Shown one piece after another: positions 37,505 through 46,670 of a stretch of 64,000 nt of DNA. The notes under the pieces were generated by a model, which saw only the letters and a program-made list of their open reading frames with translations, was not told the DNA's origin and made no database searches. The number at the start of each line of letters is the position of its first letter. Position 1 is the stretch's first letter. The stretch covers positions 3,851,454 to 3,915,453 of the forward strand of contig OY282430.1 in NCBI GenBank assembly GCA_958296025.1, given 5' to 3'. The DNA is from an uncultured Pseudomonadales bacterium. GTDB lineage: Bacteria; Pseudomonadota; Gammaproteobacteria; Pseudomonadales; Azotimanducaceae. Position numbers and translations under genes: made by a program.

Positions 37505-38101
37505 ATGAGGGTGGTGCTCGCCAGCGGCAACGCCGGCAAGCTGCGCGAACTGGCGGCGCTTTTGAGCGGCCTTGACGTTGAACTTGTTTCTCAACGGGAC
37601 CTGGACGTTAAGTCCGCTGCCGAAACCGGCCAAACCTTCATCGAAAACGCCTTGATTAAGGCCCGCCACGCCAGCAGAGAAACCGGACTGCCCGCCATTG
37701 CCGACGACTCCGGGCTGGTGGTGCCGGCCCTGAGCGGTGCGCCGGGCGTGCATTCCGCCCGCTACGCCGGCCGCAACACCACCGACGCCGACAACAACCG
37801 CAAGCTCATCCGCGCCTTGGCTGGCATCCACAGCCGCTCCGCTTGGTTCTACTGCTCCCTCGTGTTCATGCAACACCCCAAGGACCCATCCCCCCTCCTA
37901 GCCACCGGCCTGTGGCGCGGCCAAATCATTGACGCGCCCAAGGGCGACAACGGCTTTGGCTACGACCCCCACTTCCTCATCCCGCACCTAGGCAAAACCT
38001 CGGCGGAACTCCCGCCACAGCAGAAAAACCAACTCAGCCACCGAGGCCAGGCCGCCTTGGCTTTAGCCGCCGCCTTGGCTCAATTGGGCGCGACAGCATG
38101 A
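37505..38101 (+). CDS. rdgB: non-canonical purine NTP pyrophosphatase (RdgB/HAM1)
   Basis: The 198-aa product hydrolyses ITP, dITP and XTP to keep them out of nucleic acids. Motifs: VLASGNAGKLRELAALL at the N-terminus, FIENALIKARHAS, LPAIADDSGLVVPALSGAPG with active-site acids, and the specificity loop DNGFGYDPHFLIP. Start ATG 37505. It closes the metX-metW-DUF4426-rdgB cluster; the hemW that usually follows is absent, and parB lies convergent. Confidence 0.95.
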   Translation: MRVVLASGNAGKLRELAALLSGLDVELVSQRDLDVKSAAETGQTFIENALIKARHASRETGLPAIADDSGLVVPALSGAPGVHSARYAGRNTTDADNNRKLIRALAGIHSRSAWFYCSLVFMQHPKDPSPLLATGLWRGQIIDAPKGDNGFGYDPHFLIPHLGKTSAELPPQQKNQLSHRGQAALALAAALAQLGATA

Positions 38102-38204
38102 GACTGCACCGCAGTCATCCCAGACCGCCGCTTTGCCGAGAATTGCCCAACACCCCGTAAAGCCCCGAATCCCCCAAGGAATCCTTTCTTCGGCCGCTTC
38201 ACAC

Positions 38205-39056
38205 TCAGCGAATGCGGCTGAGTACGCTGTCCAATTCGTCCAAGGAAGCAAAGCGAATGGTCACCTTGCCGGCGCCTTTGGCGTTATGGCTGATGGAAAC
38301 CGGGGCGCTGATCTTTTCGGCGAGTTCCCGCTCCAGCGCCAAGGTGTCCACATCCGCCGCCGCGGCCGATGCTCGGTTGGCGGCGCCCCCTGCCAACAAT
38401 CGGCGCACCAAGGCCTCGGTCTGCCGCACGGTTAGCTTCTTGGTCACTACTTGACGCGCGGCGGCGGCTTGGTCCGCCGACGGCAAAGACAGCAGGGCGC
38501 GGGCATGCCCCATCTCCAAGGCGTCGCCATCCAGCATCCGGCGCACCGCCGGGTGCAGGTTTAGCAGCCGCAGCAAGTTGGCGACCGCCTCCCGGGATTT
38601 GCCGATGGCGTCCGCCGTTTCCTGTTGGGTCAGGCCGAACTCCTCGCGCAGGCGATGCAGGGCTTCGGCTTCCTCCAAGGGTTTGAGGTCCTCGCGCTGG
38701 AGGTTCTCGATCAGGGCTAAGGCCAAGGCCTGTTGGTCGGTCACCTCCTTGACCACGACCGGCACTGCATCCAGCCCTGCTAGGCCACAGGCGCGCAGCC
38801 GCCGTTCGCCGGCGATGAGTTCATAGCCGCCGGACGGCCGGGGCCGCACGACTAGGGGCTGCATCAGGCCCTGCGCCTTGATCGACGCCGCCAGCTCGTT
38901 AAGCGCCACCTCGTCGAAGTGGCGACGCGGCTGGTAGGGGTTGCGTTGAATGTCGGTGATGGCGACCGCCTGTGGCGACGCCGTGGGCGCTGGGTCCAAG
39001 GAGAGGTCCCCGCTCCAAAGTGCATCCAAGCTCCGGCCCAAGGGTTTTCTGGCCAT
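38205..39056 (-). CDS. parB: chromosome partitioning protein ParB
   Basis: The 283-aa CTPase binds parS sites near the origin and loads onto DNA. The N-terminal domain has IQRNPYQPRRHFDEVALNEL and the nucleotide-binding GERRLRACGLAG. The helix-turn-helix DNA-binding part is GLTQQETADAIGKSREAVAN. The C-terminal dimerisation part ends DELDSVLSRIR. Candidate parS-like sites lie in recF, about 11.5 kb away. parA is 100 bases upstream; the spacing is longer than the usual overlap. Confidence 0.95.
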   Translation of the reverse strand: MARKPLGRSLDALWSGDLSLDPAPTASPQAVAITDIQRNPYQPRRHFDEVALNELAASIKAQGLMQPLVVRPRPSGGYELIAGERRLRACGLAGLDAVPVVVKEVTDQQALALALIENLQREDLKPLEEAEALHRLREEFGLTQQETADAIGKSREAVANLLRLLNLHPAVRRMLDGDALEMGHARALLSLPSADQAAAARQVVTKKLTVRQTEALVRRLLAGGAANRASAAAADVDTLALERELAEKISAPVSISHNAKGAGKVTIRFASLDELDSVLSRIR

Positions 39057-39156
39057 TAGCCAAGCCGCCCGTTTGCGAGCTGACCTCGCCTAGCTGGGCC
39101 TCTATCGACGACCATTGCACCGTTCACAGGCGCAAAGCCCGCCGCCTCCGGCCTCG

Positions 39157-39936
39157 TCACGCACCGGCGGATACATGGTTTTTCACCAACTCCGCAGCCA
39201 ACGCCATGTAGGCGACGGCACCGCGGCAGTGGCGGTCATAGAGTATCGCCGGCAGGCCGTGGCTGGGCGCCTCCGCCAAGCGGACGTTGCGGGGAATGAC
39301 CGTGCGGAACACCTTGCTGCCGAAATGCGCGATCAATTGCCTCGACACCTCCCGGGTTAGGGAGTTGCGCGGATCATACATGGTGCGCAGCACACCCTCT
39401 ACGGCGAGGCGCGGGTTGGCTCGATGGCGGACTTGGTCCACGGTGTCCAGCAAGGCCGTCAGTCCCTCCAAGGCGTAGTATTCGCACTGCATGGGGATCA
39501 GCACGCTGTCCGCCGCCACCAAGGCGTTCAAGGTGAGGATGTTGAGCGAGGGCGGACAGTCCAAAATGACGTACTCGTAGCTCGCCATCGGCGCCGCCAA
39601 ACCAAAGCATTCGCGCAGCCTGTATTCCCGACGCTCCATGCCCAACAGTTCGATCTCCGCGGCAGTCAGGTCCCGGTCGCATGGCGCAACATCGAAAGGG
39701 CCCGGGCAACGCTTCACGATGCTGCGCAAGTCCGCTCTCCCCAGCAGCCAATCGCGCACGGAGCCTTGCACCGCCTCGCCGTCAACGCCGGCCCCAGTGG
39801 TGGCGTTGCCCTGGGGGTCGAGGTCGATTAGCAGCGCTCTGCAGCCCGAAAGCCACAGAGAGGCGCTCAGGTTAACGCTGGTCGTGGTTTTGCCAACGCC
39901 GCCCTTCTGATTGGCCACCGCTATGATTCGAGTCAT
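39157..39936 (-). CDS. parA: chromosome partitioning ATPase ParA
   Basis: The 259-aa product is the ParA/Soj ATPase: deviant Walker A ANQKGGVGKTTTSVNLSASL, switch I LIDLDPQGNATTG and the Walker B region ILDCPPSLNILTLNAL. It forms a DNA-bound gradient that moves ParB-origin complexes. The start overlaps the end of rsmG by 65 bases in another frame. Length is normal. Confidence 0.96.
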   Translation of the reverse strand: MTRIIAVANQKGGVGKTTTSVNLSASLWLSGCRALLIDLDPQGNATTGAGVDGEAVQGSVRDWLLGRADLRSIVKRCPGPFDVAPCDRDLTAAEIELLGMERREYRLRECFGLAAPMASYEYVILDCPPSLNILTLNALVAADSVLIPMQCEYYALEGLTALLDTVDQVRHRANPRLAVEGVLRTMYDPRNSLTREVSRQLIAHFGSKVFRTVIPRNVRLAEAPSHGLPAILYDRHCRGAVAYMALAAELVKNHVSAGA

Positions 39937-40666
39937 TCCGCCTCACCACCAACAGCCCGCTTGCCCAAAAACCGTCCCTGACTCCCGCCATTCTCTCCCA
40001 ATGCCGGGCTAGGATTGAACCCCCTGGGAAACCCTCCGGCGCCGCATCCGCCTCACCCAACGCCCGCTGCGAACGTCCGATCCGATCAAAGGCCAGCAAG
40101 CAACCTTGGGGCTTCAGCAGAAAGCCAGCGCACTTCCACAAGTCCGGCAACGGCATCAGGGCCCGGGCCGTGATGATGTGGCAGCAGGCCGGGGGCATGT
40201 GCGCAAAATCCTTGCAGTGTACCCGCACATTGGCGAGATCCAGTTCGCGCTGCACCCGGCTCAGGAAACGGGCTTTCTTGACACTGCGCTCGACCAAGGC
40301 GACGGAGACTTCCGGCAAGGCTACCGACAAGGGAACCCCCGGCAGCCCCGCGCCGGAACCCAGATCGACCAAGCGCAACGGCTGGCCGCCCCAAATTTCC
40401 TGAATTTCCCGAACGGCCTTGACCGCAATCAAGCTGTCCAACAAGTGGCGGGCGCCAAATTGGGCTAAATCCCTTTGGGAAACCAAGCCGACCATCTTGC
40501 TCCAACGCCGGACGAGACTGGCGTAGGCATCCAAAAGCCGGATTTGGGTGGCGTTTAGGGCCAATCCGACGGACGCTAGCTCGGCCTCCCGGAGCCCTTG
40601 GCGCGGCTGGACGAAATCGGGCCGAGCTTCCCCTCGCTGAGGGATTTCGAACGCTGTCATCGGCAA
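39872..40666 (-). CDS. rsmG: 16S rRNA (guanine527-N7)-methyltransferase
   Basis: The 264-aa product has the SAM motif LRLVDLGSGAGLPGVPLSVA, the RsmG-typical NLVS-like VGLVSQRDLAQFGARHLLDS and the second conserved block RVHCKDFAHMPPACCHIITARA. It methylates G527 of 16S rRNA. It is longer than usual (~210 aa), with a ~30-residue N-terminal extension and a divergent C-terminus that runs 65 bases into parA. It follows mnmG, the conserved gid order. Confidence 0.92.
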   Translation of the reverse strand: MPMTAFEIPQRGEARPDFVQPRQGLREAELASVGLALNATQIRLLDAYASLVRRWSKMVGLVSQRDLAQFGARHLLDSLIAVKAVREIQEIWGGQPLRLVDLGSGAGLPGVPLSVALPEVSVALVERSVKKARFLSRVQRELDLANVRVHCKDFAHMPPACCHIITARALMPLPDLWKCAGFLLKPQGCLLAFDRIGRSQRALGEADAAPEGFPGGSILARHWERMAGVRDGFWASGLLVVRRNDSNHSGGQSEGRRWQNHDQR

Positions 40667-40707
40667 TCCTGTTACGCGGGGCCATCTCCTGCCGACTGCA
40701 GATGGAG

Positions 40708-42588
40708 TTAGGCGGCGCCCGCCAGCGCACCTTGCTTCTTGGCCTGCAGCAAAAGCACGGAGAGCGCCGCCGGCGTCATGCCCGGAATCCGCGCCGCCCG
40801 AGCCAAGGTTGCCGGCCGAGCCGCCTCCAGCTTCTGTTGCAGCTCCCGAGACAACCCCGGCAGGGTGGCGTAACTCAGCCCGGCCGGCAGGGCGATGGCT
40901 TCGTGACGGCGAATCTTGGCGATTTCCGTGTCCTGACGCTTGATGTAGCCGGCGTACTTCACTTCCGCCTCCACCTGCCGCAGCAACTCCGGATCAATGG
41001 CGGCGGGGAGAAGGCCGACATCGACCAATTGGCCAATGCCGACTTCAGGCCGTTTCAGATACTCCACCAAGCGGATGTCCTCGGTGACCGGCTTACCGCC
41101 TTGGGCTGCGAGCCGTCGCGCCGCTTCGCCCCCAACCTTGATTTTGGCGGTGTCGAGAGCCGCCCAAAGCCGCTGCCGTTCGGAACGCTTGGCGGTAAAG
41201 GCCCGCCAGCGGGCGGCACCCACCAGCCCCATCCTCCGCCCGATTTCGGTCAGCCGCAGATCGGCGTTGTCCTCACGCAGGCGCAGGCGGAATTCGGCGC
41301 GACTGGTGAACATGCGATAGGGCTCGCTGGCGCCTTGGTTAACCAAGTCGTCGATCATGACGCCAAGATAGGCTTCATCCCGGCGGGGATGCCAAGGCGC
41401 AAGCCCGCCGGCCTTACGCGCTGCGTTCAACCCGGCCAACAGGCCTTGGGCAGCGGCTTCCTCATAGCCGGTGGTGCCGTTGATCTGGCCGGCGAAGAAC
41501 AAACCGGCGAGGGCCTTGGTTTCCAAGGAGTCCTGCAGGTCCCGCGGGTCGAAATAGTCGTACTCAATGGCGTAGCCCGGGCGGGTGACATGGGCGTTCT
41601 CGAAACCCCGCACGGAGCGCACCAAAGCCAGCTGCACGTCGAACGGCAGGCTGGTGGAAATGCCGTTGGGATAGAGCTCGCCGGAGCGCAGACCTTCGGG
41701 CTCGACGAAGATCTGGTGCCTCGTTCGGTCCGCGAAGCGCACCACCTTGTCCTCAATGCTCGGACAGTAGCGCGGCCCCGCGCCTTCGATCAGGCCGGCG
41801 TACAGCGGGCTGCGGTCCAAGGCGCGGCGGATGATGTCGTGGGTGCGCGGATTGGTTTCCGCCATGTGGCAGGAAACCTGCCGCGGGTGTGGTTCCGGCA
41901 TGAACGACAGGCTGGGCGTGGGTTCATCCCCTGGCTGCTCGGCCAGCTTGGACAGATCGACGCTGCGCTTGTCCAGGCGCGGCGGCGTACCGGTCTTCAG
42001 CCGCCCCACCCGCAGCGGCAGCGCCCGCAGCCGCCGGGCTAGGGCGTTCGCCGGGGCTTCCCCGGCCCGGCCTCCCGGCTGGTTTTGCAAGCCCACATGG
42101 ATGCGCCCGCCAAGAAAGGTGCCGGTGGTCAACACGACGCAAGCGGTGCGCAAGCGCAGGCCCATGTTAGTGACCACTCCAGCGACGGAGCCATGCTCCA
42201 ACAGCAGATCGACGACGGGTTGCTGAAAGACCCTGAGATTTTCCTGATCGTCGATCAGGGCGCGCATGGCGCTGCGATAGAGGTCCCGGTCCGCTTGGGC
42301 GCGGGTGGCGCGCACCGCCGGCCCCTTGCTGGCGTTCAACACTCGGAACTGAATGCCGGCTTGATCCGCAACCCGGGCCATGGCGCCGTCCAAGGCATCG
42401 ACCTCCCGCACCAGGTGGCTCTTGCCGATGCCGCCGATGGCGGGATTGCAGGACATCTGGCCGATGGTCTCGAGACTTTGCGTCAGCAGCAGCGTGTCCG
42501 CACCGGTGCGGGCCGCGGCCAAGGCGGCTTCACAGCCGGCATGCCCACCGCCAATGACGATGACGTCGAATGTGTGCGGATGATCCAT
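40708..42588 (-). CDS. mnmG: tRNA uridine-5-carboxymethylaminomethyl enzyme MnmG (GidA)
   Basis: The 626-aa FAD protein, with MnmE, modifies wobble U34 of tRNAs. The N-terminal FAD site is [65 protein letters not shown] [17 protein letters not shown] and the C-terminal helical MnmE-binding domain follow. Length matches E. coli (629 aa). Confidence 0.97.
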   Translation of the reverse strand: MDHPHTFDVIVIGGGHAGCEAALAAARTGADTLLLTQSLETIGQMSCNPAIGGIGKSHLVREVDALDGAMARVADQAGIQFRVLNASKGPAVRATRAQADRDLYRSAMRALIDDQENLRVFQQPVVDLLLEHGSVAGVVTNMGLRLRTACVVLTTGTFLGGRIHVGLQNQPGGRAGEAPANALARRLRALPLRVGRLKTGTPPRLDKRSVDLSKLAEQPGDEPTPSLSFMPEPHPRQVSCHMAETNPRTHDIIRRALDRSPLYAGLIEGAGPRYCPSIEDKVVRFADRTRHQIFVEPEGLRSGELYPNGISTSLPFDVQLALVRSVRGFENAHVTRPGYAIEYDYFDPRDLQDSLETKALAGLFFAGQINGTTGYEEAAAQGLLAGLNAARKAGGLAPWHPRRDEAYLGVMIDDLVNQGASEPYRMFTSRAEFRLRLREDNADLRLTEIGRRMGLVGAARWRAFTAKRSERQRLWAALDTAKIKVGGEAARRLAAQGGKPVTEDIRLVEYLKRPEVGIGQLVDVGLLPAAIDPELLRQVEAEVKYAGYIKRQDTEIAKIRRHEAIALPAGLSYATLPGLSRELQQKLEAARPATLARAARIPGMTPAALSVLLLQAKKQGALAGAA

Positions 42589-42746
42589 TTTACGGCGCGG
42601 CCTTCGCGAAAAGGTGCGCCAGTATAACGGAAGGGCAAGGATTGCTTGGCGGATGCAGCCGCGGTTGGCGCACGGGCCTTAAGGGGCGGCTAGCCTATCG
42701 GCGCCGCCCCGTCAACGGCCGCCCCCAAGTCCGAGCGGGCGGGAAC

Positions 42747-44117
42747 CTATTTGCCGATGCAGAAGCTGCGGAAGATGCTGCCCAACAAGTCCTCGGCAGT
42801 CATCTCGCCGGTAATCCCGCCAAGCGCCTGGTGGGCTAGGCGCAAATCCTCGGCGATGACTTCGCCGGGCGCCTGTTCGCGCAGCCGCTGCGCGGCAGCC
42901 TGCAGTGCCGTCGAAGCCTCGGCCAGGGCCTGCAAGTGGCGATGTCGGGCACTGAAGGCGGCGCCTTCACCAGTGAACCCCACTTGCGCCTTGATGAGCG
43001 CCACCAAGTCCGCAAGGCCAGCGCCCGTTAAGCAGGACAGACGGATACTCGTCCACTGACCGGGAGCCAACCCAGGGGCCGCGCCCGTCAGGTCGATCTT
43101 GTTCTCCACCTGAATGGTGCGGTCCGCCGCAAACAACGGCGCCGACGCTTCATGGGCAGCCGCGTCGCTGACCTGAATGATGAGGTCGGCCTGTTCCGCC
43201 TCACTGCGGGCCCGGCGCATGCCCTCCATTTCCACGGGGTCGCCACTGTCCCGCAAGCCGGCCGTGTCAACCAAGCGCAGGGGCAGGCCATCCAGCACGA
43301 GGTCCACCTTAAGCAGGTCCCGAGTGGTGCCGGGAATGTCCGTGACGATGGCCGCCGACTCGCCGCTTAAGCGGTTCAACAGGCTGGACTTGCCGACATT
43401 CGGCGGGCCAACGATGGCGATGCTGGCCCCTTGATTCAGCAACATCCCCTGACGGCCGCTGCGCCGCAACCGCTCAACGCTGTCGATCAAGCCGTCGACG
43501 CGTTCCCCCACCCGGCCCTGGCTGAGAAATTCCACCTCCTCATCGGGAAAGTCGATGGCCGCCTCAACATAGGTGCGCAATTCCAGGGTGTCTCCATCGA
43601 TCTGACGAACGCTTTGTGAAAACTGCCCTGACAGGGACCGCAACGCACCCCTAGCGGCCGCCACCGACGCACTGGCGATCAGGTCCGCCACCGCTTCGGC
43701 CTGCGCCAAATCCAGCTTGTCGTTGAGGAAGGCCCGTTCCGTGAACTCCCCGGGCAGGGCCAGACGGGCGCCGCCGGTCAGAACGGCGTCGAGTAGCATC
43801 TGCATGACCACCGGCCCGCCGTGGCCGTGCAACTCCAACACGTCCTCCCCGGTGAAGGAGCGCGGCGCGGGGAAGAACAGCCCCAAACCCTCATCGAGCA
43901 GTTCGCCATCGTGCCGGAAGCGGCCATGCACTGCGTGGCGAGGCGGCAGCGGTTTGTTGAGCAGCGCCTCGCCGATTGACCGCGCCAACGGCCCGGAAAC
44001 CCGCACGATGCCCACCCCGCCTTGACCGGGCGGCGTGGCCACGGCGGCGATGGTGTCCGTTGAAGCCCTTAGGTCCGAGCCGCCATCGCGGCATCGGCCT
44101 TCTTCATCACATACCAT
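42747..44117 (-). CDS. mnmE: tRNA modification GTPase MnmE
   Basis: MnmE partners MnmG in U34 modification. The N-terminal folate-binding domain begins DTIAAVATPPGQGGVGIVRV. The G domain has GPPNVGKSSLLNRL, DIPGTTRD, DTAGL and NKID. The C-terminus ends FCIGK, with the conserved Cys. The start is unclear. The only ATG (44117) lies 49 bases inside yidC without a ribosome site and adds a Cys/Asp-rich stretch. AAGGG right after the yidC stop points to ACG at 44060, just before DTIAA, where family members start. The coordinates use the ATG; the protein probably starts near 44060 (437 aa). Confidence 0.93.
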   Translation of the reverse strand: MVCDEEGRCRDGGSDLRASTDTIAAVATPPGQGGVGIVRVSGPLARSIGEALLNKPLPPRHAVHGRFRHDGELLDEGLGLFFPAPRSFTGEDVLELHGHGGPVVMQMLLDAVLTGGARLALPGEFTERAFLNDKLDLAQAEAVADLIASASVAAARGALRSLSGQFSQSVRQIDGDTLELRTYVEAAIDFPDEEVEFLSQGRVGERVDGLIDSVERLRRSGRQGMLLNQGASIAIVGPPNVGKSSLLNRLSGESAAIVTDIPGTTRDLLKVDLVLDGLPLRLVDTAGLRDSGDPVEMEGMRRARSEAEQADLIIQVSDAAAHEASAPLFAADRTIQVENKIDLTGAAPGLAPGQWTSIRLSCLTGAGLADLVALIKAQVGFTGEGAAFSARHRHLQALAEASTALQAAAQRLREQAPGEVIAEDLRLAHQALGGITGEMTAEDLLGSIFRSFCIGK

Positions 44118-45787
44118 TGCTGGGCGATGGAAAGCACACTGTTGACCAGCCAGTAAAGCACCAAACCAGCGGGAAAGAACAAGAACAGCACCGTGAACAT
44201 GACCGGCATAAGCCGCATGATGCGCACCTGCATCGGGTCGCCCATGGCCGGCGTCAGCAGTTGTTGGGCGTACATGGTGCCGCCCATCAGCAGCGGCAGG
44301 ACGAAGTAGGGGTCCATCGCCGCCAAGTCGTCGATCCACAGCATGAAGGGCGCGTGGCGCAGCTCCACGCTTTCAAACAACACCCAATACAGAGCGATGA
44401 AGATCGGCATCGGCAGCAGCATGGGCAGGCAGCCGCCCAAGGGGTTGACGCCTTCCTTCTTGTACAACGCCATCATCTCCTGGGACAGCTTTTGCCGGTC
44501 ATCGGCGTAGCGTTCCTGCAGGCGCTTCATCTGCGGAGACACCCGACGCATGTTGGCCATGGACTTGTAGCTGGCCGAAGAAAGGGGGTAGAGCACCAGC
44601 TTGACGAGAAAGGTCAGCATGATGATGGCCATGCCCCAATTGAGAAACAGACTGTGCAGCCAGTCCAGCAACCAGAACAGAGGTACCGCCAGCCACCAGA
44701 GAAAGCCGTAATCAACGGTCAAGTTCAGGTTGGCGGCGATTTGCTCCAGCCGCTTTTGATCCTTGGGCCCGGCGTAGAACCATGCCCGCCATTCGCCGAC
44801 GCGTCCCGGCGCCACCGTGCGCAAGGGACCTGTGTAGCCGACGATGTAGGTGCCGTCGGCGCGCTTGCGGCCGTAGTAGCTGTTCTTCTCTTCCTTGTCG
44901 GCAACCCAAGCGCTTAGAAAGTAGTGCTGCAGGAAGGCGATCCAGCCGCCATCGACGGAAGTGCGGAAATCCCCCTCGTCCAAGTCGTCAAAAGTGACCT
45001 TTTGATAGCGGGACTCCACCGTGGTCAGCGCCGCACCCAAGTAGGGCTGCGGGCCTAGACTAAAGCTACCCTCACCCGCCGGCTCCTTCGCGTCCCGTTT
45101 GATCTGGCCGAACATGCTGGCGCGAAAGGGCGTGGTGCCGGCGTTCTCAATGCGGTAGGCCAAGTCGATGAGGTAATCGTCGCCGCGAAAGGTGAAGACC
45201 TTCTCCACTTTGACGTCCCGCCTTTCCGCTTGCAGCCGGACTTCAACGGTTTGGCCCGCATCGACGCGGTAGCGCGATTGCGCAACGGCGTAGAGGGGCC
45301 GTGTGCCGCCGGAATCCAGCCCATCCGGCCCAATTAGGCCACTTTGCGCCATGTACAGGCGGCCATTGCCCACGTTCAGCAGCTCAAAGGGCACGTCCGG
45401 ATGATCGAGATTGACCGGATAGCCCGGCAACTGCACCCGTCGGATGTCACCGCCGCGCAGATCGATCCAGACTTCCTGGCTTGGGGTGCTGACCCGCACC
45501 AAGCGTTGCTCCGCACCGTCGCTCTGAGCCGCCTCGAGATGCGCAGCCGCCGCTTCCCCGGGCTCGGGGGCGGCGATGAAGGATGCATCCGGGATGTCCG
45601 AAGAGGCTTCCCCGGCTTGCGGCGCTGGCGCCACCTCCGCCGGAGCCTCCATCAACTCTGGAGCGCTGGCCCTTCCGGGTACCGGCCGAGACTGCAGGTA
45701 GTCTTCATTCCACGCCAAAATCATCAGGTAGCCTGTGATGGCCAAGCCCACCAACAAAACGATGCGCTGAATCTCCGGTGAAATCAT
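44069..45787 (-). CDS. yidC: membrane protein insertase YidC
   Basis: The 572-aa product inserts inner-membrane proteins. It has an N-terminal anchor (RIVLLVGLAITGYLMILAW), an Ala/Glu-rich linker, the large periplasmic domain (VDLRGGDIR-like WIDLRGGDIRRVQLPG to FYAGPKDQKRLEQIA) and the five-helix core with SYKSMANMRRVSPQMKRLQE and QQLLTPAMGDPMQVRIMRLM. The stop is followed at once by mnmE. The start overlaps the yidD stop (ATGA). Confidence 0.96.
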   Translation of the reverse strand: MISPEIQRIVLLVGLAITGYLMILAWNEDYLQSRPVPGRASAPELMEAPAEVAPAPQAGEASSDIPDASFIAAPEPGEAAAAHLEAAQSDGAEQRLVRVSTPSQEVWIDLRGGDIRRVQLPGYPVNLDHPDVPFELLNVGNGRLYMAQSGLIGPDGLDSGGTRPLYAVAQSRYRVDAGQTVEVRLQAERRDVKVEKVFTFRGDDYLIDLAYRIENAGTTPFRASMFGQIKRDAKEPAGEGSFSLGPQPYLGAALTTVESRYQKVTFDDLDEGDFRTSVDGGWIAFLQHYFLSAWVADKEEKNSYYGRKRADGTYIVGYTGPLRTVAPGRVGEWRAWFYAGPKDQKRLEQIAANLNLTVDYGFLWWLAVPLFWLLDWLHSLFLNWGMAIIMLTFLVKLVLYPLSSASYKSMANMRRVSPQMKRLQERYADDRQKLSQEMMALYKKEGVNPLGGCLPMLLPMPIFIALYWVLFESVELRHAPFMLWIDDLAAMDPYFVLPLLMGGTMYAQQLLTPAMGDPMQVRIMRLMPVMFTVLFLFFPAGLVLYWLVNSVLSIAQQWYVMKKADAAMAART

Positions 45788-46131
45788 GGCGCCTCCGCCG
45801 GGGGCGGCAGATCAACTCCCCCTGGATGGAACGGGTGGCACCGCAACAGGCGGGTCAGGGCAAGCCGCAAGCCTGTGATGGGACCGTGGCTCTCAAAGAC
45901 CGCCAAGGCGTATTGGGAGCAGCTCGGGTAGAACCGGCATCGATGGCCGATAAGCGGGCCCAGTGCCAATTGGTAGGCGCGTATGAGGCCCTTCGCCAAG
46001 GTGACAACCACTCGCCGGGGCCAGCGCAACAGGACGCACAGCAACCCGGCCGAACAGGCCCTGCCGACTGTTTTTCCCGCACACTCGGGGGAGCTCTGGG
46101 CATCAGCCCCAGCAGATGCCGACCTGCTCAA
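45784..46131 (-). CDS. yidD: membrane protein insertion efficiency factor YidD
   Basis: The core GLIRAYQLALGPLIGHRCRF, YPSCSQYALAVFESHGPITG and RLLRCHPFHPGG carries the invariant cysteines of YidD, which assists YidC. The ATG at 46131 overlaps the rnpA stop, giving 115 aa and an unconserved N-terminus; an internal GTG just before VVTLAKGLIRAYQ would give the usual ~75-85 aa. ATGA overlaps on both sides argue for tight coupling rnpA-yidD-yidC. Confidence 0.9.
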   Translation of the reverse strand: MSRSASAGADAQSSPECAGKTVGRACSAGLLCVLLRWPRRVVVTLAKGLIRAYQLALGPLIGHRCRFYPSCSQYALAVFESHGPITGLRLALTRLLRCHPFHPGGVDLPPPAEAP

Positions 46132-46481
46132 CGAGAATTCCCGCTGCTCATCTTCCTGAATGCTCCCTCAAGAAGGTTTCCCAGTTCATGGTGATGGACG
46201 GATCCCTGCACATGCAGCACGATGTCCAAGGCTGGCAAGCCGTTGGCGTGTAGCCGGAACCCCTCCCTAGCCGTGCGCTTCAGCCGGTTGCGCTGATGCG
46301 CCCTTCGGCCCGCCCGCCGCCCGATGATCAAGCCGAGCCGTGCGCCGCCCATTGTATTGCCAACCGCCAGAATACGCACCGGGCCGGACTGCCAGCGCAT
46401 CCGCGCTTGACGCAGCACCCTGCGGAAATCCCTAGCCGAACGCAACCGGCGGCGCTTGGGGAAGCCGTGCGGCTTAGCTAT
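46128..46481 (-). CDS. rnpA: ribonuclease P protein component
   Basis: RnpA is the protein subunit of RNase P, which matures tRNA 5' ends. The core has [20 protein letters not shown] and [11 protein letters not shown], the RNA-binding signature. TTG 46445 would give 105 aa but cuts off HGFPKRRRL, which matches the conserved RnpA N-terminus. The frame extends back to ATA at 46481, which overlaps the rpmH stop (ATAG) and gives 117 aa, as in E. coli (119). No ATG, GTG or TTG lies between, so ATA is the likely start. Confidence 0.88.
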   Translation of the reverse strand: MAKPHGFPKRRRLRSARDFRRVLRQARMRWQSGPVRILAVGNTMGGARLGLIIGRRAGRRAHQRNRLKRTAREGFRLHANGLPALDIVLHVQGSVHHHELGNLLEGAFRKMSSGNSR

Positions 46482-46612
46482 GCCGACAACCGTTTTCGGC
46501 CCTTGGCCCGCCGGGCGTTGATGATCCTGCGCCCCCCCTTGGTAGCCATGCGGGCGCGAAACCCGTGGGTACGCTTACGCTTAATGTTGCTGGGTTGGTA
46601 GGTCCTTTTCAC
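46478..46612 (-). CDS. rpmH: 50S ribosomal protein L34
   Basis: A 44-codon gene with GTG start: [20 protein letters not shown], then [20 protein letters not shown] and LSA. This is the complete L34 sequence pattern. It heads the leftward operon rpmH-rnpA-yidD-yidC-mnmE and has a good promoter 29 bases upstream. Confidence 0.97.
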   Translation of the reverse strand: MKRTYQPSNIKRKRTHGFRARMATKGGRRIINARRAKGRKRLSA

Positions 46613-46640
46613 GACGGTACCTGAAGCAAAACGACGCGGG

Positions 46641-46670
46641 ATTTTATGAGCGGCATTGGTAAGCTGTCAA
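46641..46670 (-). promoter_or_regulatory. sigma70 promoter of rpmH
   Basis: On the minus strand a perfect TTGACA (46670-46665) is 18 bp from TAAAAT (46646-46641), about 29 bases before the rpmH GTG. This is the strongest promoter match I found in the window. Confidence 0.75.
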
